A stretch of DNA of 64,000 bases from Anaeromonas gelatinilytica (GTDB lineage: Bacteria > Bacillota > Clostridia > Tissierellales > SIT17): positions 1 through 64,000 of the forward strand of contig NZ_WSFU01000127.1 in NCBI RefSeq assembly GCF_016820635.1, given 5' to 3'. The position numbers and the translations under genes are program-made. Each line of letters starts with the position of its first letter. Position 1 is the first letter of the stretch. Of this stretch, positions 45,608 to 54,318 are shown piece after piece. The notes under the pieces are model-generated. The model made no database searches, was not told where the DNA came from, and was given only the letters and a program-made list of their open reading frames with translations.

Positions 45608-46426
45608 ATGAGCTATTTAGAAAATATAAAGGAAGCAGCAAATTATATAAGAGAAAAAACAAGAATCAGACCTAAAACAGGATTGATTTTAGGATCTGGT
45701 CTTGGGATTTTAGCTGATGAAATTGAAAATTCTATAAAAATACAATATAAAGATATACCGCATTTCCCTCAATCTACAGTTGTTGGACATAAAGGACAAT
45801 TAGTAATAGGGAATATTCAAGGCAAAGAAGTAATAGCCCTTCAAGGGAGATTTCATTATTATGAAGGATATTCAATGAAAGAAGTTACCTTTCCTGTTAG
45901 AGTTATGAATGAATTAGGTATTGATAATATTATTATTACTAATGCTGCTGGTGGAGCTAATAAAAATTTTGAACCAGGGGATTTAATGATTATAGAAGAC
46001 CATATTAATTTTGCTTTTGATAATCCTTTAATAGGTAAAAATTCGAATGAATTAGGACCAAGATTTCCAGATATGTCTCATGCATATGATGAAGAATTAA
46101 TAAATATTGCCGAACAAATAGCAACTAAAAATAATATAGAGATACAAAAAGGTGTATATATGTTTTTAACAGGACCTACATATGAAACACCAGCAGAAGT
46201 TAAAATGGCTCAAATATTAGGTGCTGATTCAGTAGGTATGTCTACAGTTCCAGAAGTAGTAGTAGCCATTCATGGTGGATTAAAAGTCTTAGGTATATCA
46301 TGTATAACTAATATGGCATCAGGAATTTTGGATAAACCTCTTGATCATAATGAAGTTATAGAAACTACGCAAAAAGTAAAAAATAAATTTATGTTACTTA
46401 TAAAAGAAATAATAAAAGAGGTATAG
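45608..46426 (+). CDS. punA: Purine nucleoside phosphorylase (PunA type)
   Basis: Trimeric PNP that splits inosine or guanosine with phosphate. LILGSGLG phosphate loop (27-34), GRFHYYEGYS, TNAAGG, TGPTYETPAE with catalytic Glu193, GMSTVPEV and SCITNMASG with base-contacting Asn235 are all canonical. 272 aa. ATG 45608 lies behind TAGGAGGA. Its tandem paralogue follows 11 bp later. Confidence 0.95.
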   Translation: MSYLENIKEAANYIREKTRIRPKTGLILGSGLGILADEIENSIKIQYKDIPHFPQSTVVGHKGQLVIGNIQGKEVIALQGRFHYYEGYSMKEVTFPVRVMNELGIDNIIITNAAGGANKNFEPGDLMIIEDHINFAFDNPLIGKNSNELGPRFPDMSHAYDEELINIAEQIATKNNIEIQKGVYMFLTGPTYETPAEVKMAQILGADSVGMSTVPEVVVAIHGGLKVLGISCITNMASGILDKPLDHNEVIETTQKVKNKFMLLIKEIIKEV

Positions 46427-46437
46427 GAGGTAATTGA

Positions 46438-47265
46438 ATGAATAATTTGTTAAACAAGATCGATGAAACAACAAAGTATATAAAAGAAAAAATTAATATT
46501 GACCTCGATATAGGGTTAATATTAGGCTCAGGTTTAGGTACTTTAGCAAATGAAATTAAGAATCCTATTTTTTTAAAATATGAAGATATACCAAATTTTC
46601 CTATTTCAACTGTAGAGGGACATGAAGGACAATTAGTTATTGGAAATTTGGAGGGAAAAAAAGTCGTTGCTATGCAAGGTAGATTTCATTACTATGAAGG
46701 ATATTCAATGGGGGAAGTTACTTTTCCCGTCAGAATAATGAAATCTTTAGGTATAAAGATGATTTTAGTTACTAATGCATGTGGAGGAATGAATAAAGAA
46801 TTATATCCAGGTGCATTAATGATTATAGAAGATCATATTAATTTTATAGGGGATAATCCATTAATTGGTAAAAATTTTGAAAAATTGGGACCACGATTTC
46901 CGGATATGTCTCATGCATATGATAGTGATTTAATAAAATTGGCAGAAAAAGTTGCTAGAGATTTAAGAATTGAATTAAAAAAGGGTGTCTATGCTGCAAT
47001 AAGTGGTCCTAATTATTGTGCTAGAGCAGAATTAAAAATGCTTAGAACAATAGGTGGAGATACAATTGGTATGTCTACTGTTCCAGAAGTCATAGTTGCT
47101 AAACATGCAGGACTTAAGGTATTAGGTATTTCTTGTGTAACTGATATGGCTATTGCTGAAGAAATTGAATCTATAGACCATGAACAAGTAGTAGAAATTG
47201 CAAATCAAACTAGACCTAAATTTATTAATTTGGTAAAAAGTATATTGAAAGAGGTAATAATATAA
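46438..47265 (+). CDS. Divergent purine nucleoside phosphorylase paralogue
   Basis: 275 aa, clearly homologous to the preceding gene (LILGSGLG, GRFHYYEGYS, GMSTVPEV), so phosphate and ribose sites remain. The base pocket differs: Glu of GPTYETPAE is Cys194 in GPNYCARAE, and Asn of CITNMA is Asp236 in CVTDMA. Asp at the latter place and RAE after the former recall methylthioadenosine phosphorylase, so a 6-aminopurine preference is possible. ATG 46438 follows ATAGGAGG. It overlaps the pdp start by one base. Confidence 0.87.
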   Translation: MNNLLNKIDETTKYIKEKINIDLDIGLILGSGLGTLANEIKNPIFLKYEDIPNFPISTVEGHEGQLVIGNLEGKKVVAMQGRFHYYEGYSMGEVTFPVRIMKSLGIKMILVTNACGGMNKELYPGALMIIEDHINFIGDNPLIGKNFEKLGPRFPDMSHAYDSDLIKLAEKVARDLRIELKKGVYAAISGPNYCARAELKMLRTIGGDTIGMSTVPEVIVAKHAGLKVLGISCVTDMAIAEEIESIDHEQVVEIANQTRPKFINLVKSILKEVII

Positions 47266-48590
47266 TGAATATGTATGAGATAATTAAGAAAAAGAGAGAA
47301 GGAAATCAATTAAGTAAAGAAGAAATTAATTATTTCATAGAAAATTATACTAATGGTAATATACCTGATTATCAAGCAGCAGCTTTATTAATGGCGATTT
47401 ATTTTAAAAAAATGAATAAAAAAGAGACGGTGAATTTAACTAGTGCAATGTTAAATTCAGGTGAAAAAATAAATTTAACTTCTATTGAAGGAATAAAAGT
47501 AGATAAACATAGTACTGGAGGTGTAGGCGATAAAACCACTTTAGTATTAGGGCCTTTAGTAGCAGCTTGTGGATTACCAGTTGCTAAAATGTCAGGTAGA
47601 GGTTTAGGTCATACTGGAGGAACTTTAGATAAATTAGAAGCTATTGAAGGATTAGATATAAATCTATCTAAAGATAAATTTATATCTAATGTTAATAAAA
47701 TAAAATTAGCGGTTGCAGGTCAAACTGCTAATATTACCCCTGCTGATAAGAAATTGTATGCTTTAAGAGATGTGACTGCTACGGTGGATAATGTTTCTTT
47801 AATTGCAAGCAGTATAATGAGTAAAAAATTAGCATCAGGGTCTGATGCTATTGTATTAGATGTTAAAGTTGGTAGTGGAGCCTTTATGAAGGATTTAGAT
47901 AGTGCTTTTGAATTGGCAAAAGAAATGGTAGATATAGGTAAGGGCATGGATAAAGATATTATTGCTATTATATCTGATATGGATGAGCCTTTGGGATATG
48001 CAATAGGAAATGCTTTAGAAGTTAGAGAAGCAATTGAGACATTAAAAGGTAATGGTCCTAAAGATTTATTAGAATTGACTTTTGTTTTAGGTTCAAGATT
48101 ATTATTATTAGGAAAAAAAGTTAAAACAGTTGAAGAAGGATATAAATTATTAAAAACAGCTATAGAAGATGGTAGTGCTTTTATTAAATTTAAAGAATTT
48201 GTAAAAGCTCAAGGAGGAAATGTATCTCAAATAAATAATCCTGAATTATTACCTAAAGCTAGTAAAGTTATAGAATTAAGAGCTGAAAAATCAGGTTATA
48301 TAAATGAAATGAATGCAGAGGAAATTGGAAGGTGTGCTCTTGTTTTAGGTGCAGGAAGAGAAACGAAAGAAAGTCAAATTGATATATCAGCTGGTATTAT
48401 ATTAAATAAAAAGAAATATGATAAAGTAACAAAAGGGGAAATTATTGCTTATTTACATGGTAATAATGATAAGAAATTAATTGAAGCTTTAAATAGAATG
48501 AAGTGTATTATAAAAATAACTAAAGATAATAAGAAGAAGAAAAAGCTTATTTATGGGATAGTAGATAAAAATGGAACTGTCAACATATAA
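47265..48590 (+). CDS. pdp: Pyrimidine-nucleoside phosphorylase
   Basis: Phosphorolysis of uridine, thymidine and related nucleosides. The signature KMSGRGLGHTGGTLDKLE and phosphate-binding KHSTGGVGDKTTLV are complete, with the C-terminal PYNP domain after about 340. 441 aa. ATG 47265 overlaps the previous stop (TAATG); AGAGGT lies nine bases upstream. The last four codons form part of a 28-bp hairpin. Confidence 0.97.
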   Translation: MNMYEIIKKKREGNQLSKEEINYFIENYTNGNIPDYQAAALLMAIYFKKMNKKETVNLTSAMLNSGEKINLTSIEGIKVDKHSTGGVGDKTTLVLGPLVAACGLPVAKMSGRGLGHTGGTLDKLEAIEGLDINLSKDKFISNVNKIKLAVAGQTANITPADKKLYALRDVTATVDNVSLIASSIMSKKLASGSDAIVLDVKVGSGAFMKDLDSAFELAKEMVDIGKGMDKDIIAIISDMDEPLGYAIGNALEVREAIETLKGNGPKDLLELTFVLGSRLLLLGKKVKTVEEGYKLLKTAIEDGSAFIKFKEFVKAQGGNVSQINNPELLPKASKVIELRAEKSGYINEMNAEEIGRCALVLGAGRETKESQIDISAGIILNKKKYDKVTKGEIIAYLHGNNDKKLIEALNRMKCIIKITKDNKKKKKLIYGIVDKNGTVNI

Positions 48591-48639
48591 ACATGAAAAA
48601 ACTGCTAATTATTAGCAGTTTTTTCATGTTTATATGTTG
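48581..48639 (+). terminator. Perfect 28-bp hairpin at the pdp end
   Basis: Arms 48581-48608 and 48612-48639 pair with no mismatch around a TTA loop; the inner ACTGCTAA/TTAGCAGT part followed by T6 is the terminator proper. The pdp stop (48588-48590) lies in the 5' arm. Confidence 0.88.
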
Positions 48640-48701
48640 TATCGACTTAGTATAATTATATAAAGTCTGGAAAATATAAATATATAAGAAAGGAGGATTA
48701 T

Positions 48702-49859
48702 ATGTTTAAAAAAATTATATCATTAATATTAATATTAGTGATATCAATATTAATACTACCACAAAGCATATTTGCTAACGAACCTTTTAATGTAGATGGT
48801 AAAGCTGCATTGCTTATGGATTTTAATTCAGGGGAAGTAATTTATGAAAAAAATTCTAATGAAAAATTACCACCAGCTAGTATAACTAAAATTATGGTGT
48901 TAATCTTAATTATGGAAGCCTTAGAAGATGGAAAAATAAATCTTGATGATAATGTATCTATAAGTGAAAATGCTGCTAGTATGGGAGGAAGTCAAGTTTT
49001 TTTAGAGCCTAAAGGCATTAATAGTGTAGAAGAATTACTTAAGGCTATATGTTTAAGATCTGCAAATGATGCATCTGTAGCCATGGGAGAACATTTAGCA
49101 GGTAGTGAAGAATTATTTTTAGATCAAATGAATGCTAGAGCTAAAGAATTAAATATGGAAAATACACATTTTACAAATTTAACAGGATTACCGGATGAAG
49201 AACATTATACAACAGCTTATGATATTGCATTAATGGGTAGAGAATTATTGACCCATAAGTCTATTCATAAATGGCTTTCAATGTGGATGACTACAATAAA
49301 GGTAGGCAAAGATAAAGATGTAGAACAAGAATTAGTGAATACAAATAAACTTATAAGATTTTATCCTGGTGCAAATGGGATAAAAACTGGTTTTACTCAG
49401 GAAGCTGGCTATTGTTTAGCTGCATCTGCTACTAGAGAAAATTCAACTTTTATAAGTGTTATCTTAGGATCTGAATCATCTAAACAGAGAAATGAAGATT
49501 CTAAAAAATTATTAGATTATGCATTTGCTAATTATAAATCTGTAAAGTTATACAATAAAGACGATATAGTAGGGAATATAATGATAGAGAAGGGTAAAAC
49601 AAATAAAGTTCCAGTAAAAATAAAAAATGATATTAATTTATTACTTGAGAAAAGTAATAATGAAAAAATAGATAAAGAAATTAATATAAATAAATCTATA
49701 AAGGCTCCAATTATCAAAGGTCAAAAAGTAGGAGAAATAGATATAAAATTAAACAATGAATCTATAATCACGGAAGATTTGATTATAGATGATAATATTG
49801 AAAAAGCTAATGTTATAAATATTTTTAAAGAGTTATTGATAAGTTATTCAACTAAATAA
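48702..49859 (+). CDS. D-Ala-D-Ala carboxypeptidase (DacF-like)
   Basis: Low-molecular-weight penicillin-binding protein that trims stem pentapeptides. Signal peptide (about 1-25), SxxK motif S60-ITK63, SAN 120-122, KTG 228-230, then the C-terminal beta domain (PBP5-C type) and a short amphipathic end. 385 aa. ATG 48702 follows AAAGGAGGA. Position after pdp matches dacF of B. subtilis, a forespore gene, but vegetative DacA function cannot be excluded. Confidence 0.92.
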   Translation: MFKKIISLILILVISILILPQSIFANEPFNVDGKAALLMDFNSGEVIYEKNSNEKLPPASITKIMVLILIMEALEDGKINLDDNVSISENAASMGGSQVFLEPKGINSVEELLKAICLRSANDASVAMGEHLAGSEELFLDQMNARAKELNMENTHFTNLTGLPDEEHYTTAYDIALMGRELLTHKSIHKWLSMWMTTIKVGKDKDVEQELVNTNKLIRFYPGANGIKTGFTQEAGYCLAASATRENSTFISVILGSESSKQRNEDSKKLLDYAFANYKSVKLYNKDDIVGNIMIEKGKTNKVPVKIKNDINLLLEKSNNEKIDKEININKSIKAPIIKGQKVGEIDIKLNNESIITEDLIIDDNIEKANVINIFKELLISYSTK

Positions 49860-49864
49860 TTAAC

Positions 49865-49923
49865 AAAATGCTAAATAAATTTGTAATTTGCACCTAAAAA
49901 TTATAAAATATATTTAGCATTTT
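49865..49923 (+). terminator. Hairpin after the DacF-like gene
   Basis: AAAATGCTAAATA (49865-49877) pairs exactly with 49911-49923 across a 33-nt loop; a T-rich stretch follows. The large loop makes it less typical. Confidence 0.6.
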
Positions 49924-49962
49924 AATTTATTTTTTTATAAAAAAAGATAGGAGAATATAATT

Positions 49963-50571
49963 TTGAATATAACTGATTATTTTTTATCAAAGATCATTAT
50001 TTTACCAGCTTTATTTATAGCAATAAGTTTTCATGAATTAGCTCATGGATTTGTAGCTTATTCTATGGGAGATGATACTGCTAAACAAAATGGTAGATTA
50101 ACTTTGAATCCCATAGCACATATTGATTTGTTTGGTTTTTTAATGTTGCTAATTATAGGATTTGGTTGGGCTAAACCCGTACCTATTAATCCTCTTAATT
50201 TTAAAAATAGAAAATTAGGTACAATTTTAGTATCTATAGCTGGACCAATTATTAATATTGTATTAGCAATTATATCAACAATTATTGTAACTAGAGTTTA
50301 TATTTCAAGCACTATTATACATTCTATATTGATATCTTCTATATGGTATAATGTTGTATTAGCAGTATTTAATTTATTACCATTGCCTCCTTTAGATGGA
50401 TCTAAGATATTAGCAAGTTTATTACCTAAAAGATTGGAATATAAATTTTATAAACATGAAAAAAAATTATATGCTTTATTATTTATTTTTATTTTAACTA
50501 ATGGAGTGGACAAGGTTTTAACTCCTGTTATATCTAAAGTTATGGATATTATTCTATTATTATTTAATTAA
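49963..50571 (+). CDS. Site-2-type (M50) membrane metalloprotease
   Basis: Polytopic zinc protease of the YwhC group. HELAH (24-28) is the zinc motif, GWAKPVPINP follows and NLLPLPPLDGSKIL supplies the third ligand Asp. 202 aa, no PDZ domain. TTG 49963 follows TAGGAGAA. In many Firmicutes it stands just before scpA. It is not SpoIVFB (no CBS domain); substrate unknown. Confidence 0.92.
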   Translation: MNITDYFLSKIIILPALFIAISFHELAHGFVAYSMGDDTAKQNGRLTLNPIAHIDLFGFLMLLIIGFGWAKPVPINPLNFKNRKLGTILVSIAGPIINIVLAIISTIIVTRVYISSTIIHSILISSIWYNVVLAVFNLLPLPPLDGSKILASLLPKRLEYKFYKHEKKLYALLFIFILTNGVDKVLTPVISKVMDIILLLFN

Positions 50572-50588
50572 TATTGGGAGAAATTAAG

Positions 50589-51320
50589 ATGAAATATAAT
50601 ATTACATTAGAAAGTTTTGAAGGTCCATTCGATCTTTTATATCATTTAATAGAAAAAGAAGAAGTAGATATATACGATATTTCAATTGCAAAAATTACTG
50701 AACAATATATTGACTATCTTTCTTTAATGGAAGAGTTAGATTTAGAGATTACAAGCGAGTTTTTAATAATGGCTGCTACATTATTGGAAATTAAATCAAA
50801 AATGCTTTTACCCAATACAAAGATTGAAGGTGAGCAGATTGAAATGGAAGAAGCAGATCCTAGAGAAGAGCTTATTCAAAGATTAATAGAATATAAAAAA
50901 TATAAAATTGCGGCAGAAAAATTTAAAAAAAGAGAAGAAGTTCATAGTAAAGTATTTTATAAACCTAGAGAAGAGATTGAAATTTATAATGAAAGTGATA
51001 CTATTAATTTAGAAGGTTTAGAATTAAAAGATTTGATAAAAGCTTTTGATAATATAATTAAAAAAAATATTAATAAAAAAAGTAGTAAAGAATTTCATAA
51101 AATTAAAAGAGAAGAAATTACAATTGATGAAGCTATGAACTTAATAAGAAATAAATTAAATTTAAATAAACATGTATTTTTTGATGAATTATTTGAAAAT
51201 AGAGTAACAAGATCAAATATAATTTCTATATTTATTGGAATTTTAGAATTAATAAAATTAAAGGAAATTATTATATATCAAGATAATAATTTCTCAAATA
51301 TCAAATTAAGACAAATATAG
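50589..51320 (+). CDS. scpA: Segregation and condensation protein ScpA
   Basis: Kleisin subunit of the SMC-ScpAB condensin. YNITLESFEGPFDLLYHLIEKEEVDIYDI and ASEFLIMAATLLEIKSKMLLP-like segments form the SMC-neck-binding N-domain; a C-terminal winged helix is seen. 243 aa. ATG 50589 lies eight bases after GGGAG; TTG 50574 overlaps that site. Confidence 0.96.
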   Translation: MKYNITLESFEGPFDLLYHLIEKEEVDIYDISIAKITEQYIDYLSLMEELDLEITSEFLIMAATLLEIKSKMLLPNTKIEGEQIEMEEADPREELIQRLIEYKKYKIAAEKFKKREEVHSKVFYKPREEIEIYNESDTINLEGLELKDLIKAFDNIIKKNINKKSSKEFHKIKREEITIDEAMNLIRNKLNLNKHVFFDELFENRVTRSNIISIFIGILELIKLKEIIIYQDNNFSNIKLRQI

Positions 51321-51328
51321 GTGATTAA

Positions 51329-51877
51329 ATGGATAGAAAAGAAATAAAAGGGATTATAGAAGGTATATTATATATTTGGGGAGAATCGTTGTCAATTGAT
51401 TCCATGGCAGAAATATTGGAGTTAAGTAAAGATGAAGTAAAAAATATAATTGAAGATATGAAGAATGAATTTAATTATAACAGAAGAGGGCTTCAAATTA
51501 TTCAAATAAAGGATGCTTATCAATTATCTACTAGAGTAGAGCACTATGATTATATTAAAAAATTAATAACTCCTAAAAACAATAAAGGTTTGTCTAATGC
51601 TGCTTTAGAAACTTTATCTATAATTTCTTATAAGCAACCTATTACAAGAGTAGAGATTGAGAGTATTAGAGGAGTTAAATGTGATAAATCTATTAATACA
51701 CTTATAGAAAAAGGATTAGTTGAAGAGAAAGGAAGATTAGATAGAACGGGGAAACCTATTATTTATGGGACTACCAATAATTTTTTAAAACATTTTGGAT
51801 TAAGAGATATTAATGATTTACCAAAATTAAAAGAATTAAAAGACATTGATTTATTAGATGAAAATAACACAAAATAA
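51329..51877 (+). CDS. scpB: Segregation and condensation protein ScpB
   Basis: Tandem winged-helix partner of ScpA. GIIEGILYIWGESLSIDSMAE at the N-terminus and AALETLSIISYKQPITRVEIE, RGVKCDKSINTLIEKGL are diagnostic. 182 aa. ATG 51329 follows ATAGGTGA. The stop lies in the following hairpin loop. Confidence 0.96.
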   Translation: MDRKEIKGIIEGILYIWGESLSIDSMAEILELSKDEVKNIIEDMKNEFNYNRRGLQIIQIKDAYQLSTRVEHYDYIKKLITPKNNKGLSNAALETLSIISYKQPITRVEIESIRGVKCDKSINTLIEKGLVEEKGRLDRTGKPIIYGTTNNFLKHFGLRDINDLPKLKELKDIDLLDENNTK

Positions 51878-51891
51878 TGTGTTATTTTTTT
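51861..51891 (+). terminator. Terminator overlapping the scpB stop
   Basis: AAAATAACAC (51861-51870) pairs with GTGTTATTTT (51879-51888) and T residues continue to 51891. Confidence 0.8.
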
Positions 51892-51931
51892 GTTTATTAT
51901 GGAAATAATAAACAAAAATGAGGTGAATTTA

Positions 51932-52567
51932 TTGTATATATTTATATGTTTTTTAATCATATTAATAATTTTAATTAACATTCCTTTTTTAATAGAATTT
52001 AACATGATAAGAAAAAATGATAATGACAATATACATATATATATTAAATTAAATAAAAATATAAAAATTATACAAATTGAAATACCTTATATGGATATAC
52101 TAATGTCTAGCAATGATATTAAATTTAAATTAATAAGGGATATAGAAACTAAAAAAAAATCTTTAAATAAGAAAAAAAAAGATGTTTCTATAAGTTTTTT
52201 AATGAATTCATGGAAAAAATTATATAAACATAAAAATCTCTATAACTTTATGACATACTTTAAAAATTATATATTAAACAAAATTAGAATAGAAGATTTT
52301 TATTTTGTTACTAAAATTGGACATAATGATGCAGCTGTAAGTGCTTTTATATCTGGGATTTTATGGAGTATTAAATCAATAATATTATGTTACATATATA
52401 AAAAATATAAATTAATAAATTTTAAGTATGACGTAAACACTATTTATAATAAAAATATTTTTGAAATTGACTTTAATTGTATAGTTAAGTTTAAAATAGT
52501 TTATATAATTAAAGGGTTTATATTTTCTATATTGTCGATAATGAAAGGTGGTGAAGTACATGGCTAA
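51932..52567 (+). CDS. ytfI: DUF2953 protein (YtfI-like)
   Basis: About 211 aa. One N-terminal membrane helix, a basic middle and the DUF2953 segment IEDFYFVTKIGHNDAAVSAFISGILWSI, which is conserved in spore-formers directly before ytfJ. TTG 51932 lies five bases after GAGGTGA; the longer ATG-started frame at 51890 lacks a site. The 3' end overlaps ytfJ. Sporulation association is by position; biochemical role unknown. Confidence 0.85.
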   Translation: MYIFICFLIILIILINIPFLIEFNMIRKNDNDNIHIYIKLNKNIKIIQIEIPYMDILMSSNDIKFKLIRDIETKKKSLNKKKKDVSISFLMNSWKKLYKHKNLYNFMTYFKNYILNKIRIEDFYFVTKIGHNDAAVSAFISGILWSIKSIILCYIYKKYKLINFKYDVNTIYNKNIFEIDFNCIVKFKIVYIIKGFIFSILSIMKGGEVHG

Positions 52568-52997
52568 TCATCCTATAGAAGGATTAATGAATTCTACTAT
52601 GGAATCCTTAAAAGAAATGGTTGATGTTAATACAATTGTAGGTGATCCTGTTGAAACTCATGATGGTTTAGTTATTATACCAATATCAAAAATATCCTTA
52701 GGATTTGCATCTGGAGGTTCAGAATTTAAAGGCAATGAAAATGTTAAAGGAAATGCCGAGAATAGTTCATCTGAATTACCTTTTGGTGGAGGATCTGGAG
52801 CAGGTATTTCTGTTCAACCCGTAGCATTTATAGTTGTTGGAAATGGACAAATGAAATTATTACCTGTAGATCAAGGAACAAACATGTTAAATAATATAAT
52901 GGAAATGATACCCAATATAAGCAATGTCTTACAAAATAAGTTTAAAAGTAAGAAGGACACGAAATTAGATGATAAAAATCTTTCTGATGATATGTAA
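52560..52997 (+). CDS. ytfJ: GerW family sporulation protein YtfJ
   Basis: 145 aa. HPIEGLMNSTMESLKEMVDVNTIVGDP, IIPISKISLGFASGG and the glycine-rich GGGSGAGISVQPVAFIVV are the YtfJ/GerW signature. In B. subtilis the protein is made in the forespore and required for normal germination. ATG 52560 follows AAGGTGGTGA within the ytfI end. Confidence 0.95.
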   Translation: MANHPIEGLMNSTMESLKEMVDVNTIVGDPVETHDGLVIIPISKISLGFASGGSEFKGNENVKGNAENSSSELPFGGGSGAGISVQPVAFIVVGNGQMKLLPVDQGTNMLNNIMEMIPNISNVLQNKFKSKKDTKLDDKNLSDDM

Positions 52998-53002
52998 GAT
53001 TA

Positions 53003-53028
53003 AAAAAGTCTTCTTAAGAAGACTTTTT
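53003..53028 (+). terminator. Terminator after ytfJ
   Basis: AAAAAGTCTTC (53003-53013) and GAAGACTTTTT (53018-53028) around TTAA. Confidence 0.9.
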
Positions 53029-53092
53029 ATTATTAATTTATTGTACTGGATATTTAAATAATAATATTAAAATGTAAAATTGAGGTGATTAT

Positions 53093-54214
53093 TTGTTAAA
53101 ACGATATATTGTTATATTTATAATTATGACTTTTTTAATATTAATATTTCCAGGTTTCAATTCATTGACATTTGCAGAAAAACCTTATGAAAGTGCTAAA
53201 AGTGCAATTTTAATTGAAAAGGATAGTGGAAGAATATTATATTCTAAAAACATAGATGAAAAATTACCTATGGCTAGCACTACTAAAATAATGACCGCAT
53301 TGATTGCTATTGAAAAAGGTGATTTAGATGAAATAGTAACAATAAAAAGCGATTGGATAAATGTTGAAGGATCTAGTATATATTTAAAGTCTAATGAAAA
53401 AATTAAATTAAAAGATTTAGTTTATGGGTTAATTTTAAGATCTGGTAATGATGCTGCAACGGCTATTGCTTGTCATATTGCAGGAAGTGTTGATAATTTT
53501 TCTGCTTTAATGAATAAGAGAGCGAAGGAGATAGGTGCTTTAAATACTAATTTTACTAATCCACATGGCTTACATTCGGATAATCATTATACAACAGCAT
53601 ATGATTTAGCTTTAATTTCACAAGAAGCATTAAAAAATGAAGTATTTAGAGAAATATCTAAAAGTGCAGATTATATGGCTGAAAGAGATTTAAATTCACA
53701 TTTTTATAATAAAAACAAAACTTTATGGGAATATGATGGAGGTGATGGAGTTAAAATTGGTTATACTCAAACTTCAGGAAGATGTTTAGTTTCTAGTGCA
53801 ACTAGAAATGATATGCAATTGATTGCAGTAGTATTAAATGATAATAATTGGTTTGAGGATTGTTATAATTTGTTTGATCATGGATTTGATAATTACAAAA
53901 GAATTCAAATATTACGAAAAGATAATTATATAAAAGATATAACTATAAATAATGGAAAAATTGATAGATTACCTGTAGTTATTAATAAAGATTTATATTA
54001 TCCATTAAAAAAAGATGAGTTAAAGGATGTGAAAATTTCTATAACAACACCTACAAAATTAACAGCACCTCTTAAAAAGGGAGATTTGATTGGGAAAATA
54101 AATATTACTTTAAAGGATGAAATAATATATGAAGGAACAATGAAATTAACGAAAAATATTGATGAAAAAACAGTAAAAGATAAATTTGTTAATTTAATAA
54201 ATGATATATTCTAA
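53093..54214 (+). CDS. D-Ala-D-Ala carboxypeptidase, DacB/DacF type
   Basis: Second low-molecular-weight PBP: signal peptide (about 1-28), S62-TTK65, SGN 117-119 and a third motif reading KIG (221-223) where KTG is standard. The C-terminal beta-rich domain and a short tail follow. 373 aa. TTG 53093 follows GAGGTGA. The neighbourhood (ytfI, ytfJ) suggests a spore cortex role, inferred. Confidence 0.9.
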   Translation: MLKRYIVIFIIMTFLILIFPGFNSLTFAEKPYESAKSAILIEKDSGRILYSKNIDEKLPMASTTKIMTALIAIEKGDLDEIVTIKSDWINVEGSSIYLKSNEKIKLKDLVYGLILRSGNDAATAIACHIAGSVDNFSALMNKRAKEIGALNTNFTNPHGLHSDNHYTTAYDLALISQEALKNEVFREISKSADYMAERDLNSHFYNKNKTLWEYDGGDGVKIGYTQTSGRCLVSSATRNDMQLIAVVLNDNNWFEDCYNLFDHGFDNYKRIQILRKDNYIKDITINNGKIDRLPVVINKDLYYPLKKDELKDVKISITTPTKLTAPLKKGDLIGKINITLKDEIIYEGTMKLTKNIDEKTVKDKFVNLINDIF

Positions 54215-54243
54215 AAGACTTCTAAAAAAATAGAAGTCTTTTT
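54213..54243 (+). terminator. Terminator after second carboxypeptidase
   Basis: AAAAGACTTCTA (54213-54224) and TAGAAGTCTTTT (54231-54242) around A6, then further T. It includes the stop codon's last bases. Confidence 0.9.
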
Positions 54244-54318
54244 AAATTTTATGTAACGAATATAAATAAAAATAATATCTTAATAATATAAATAAAATAC
54301 ATATTAGGGGTGTAAAGT

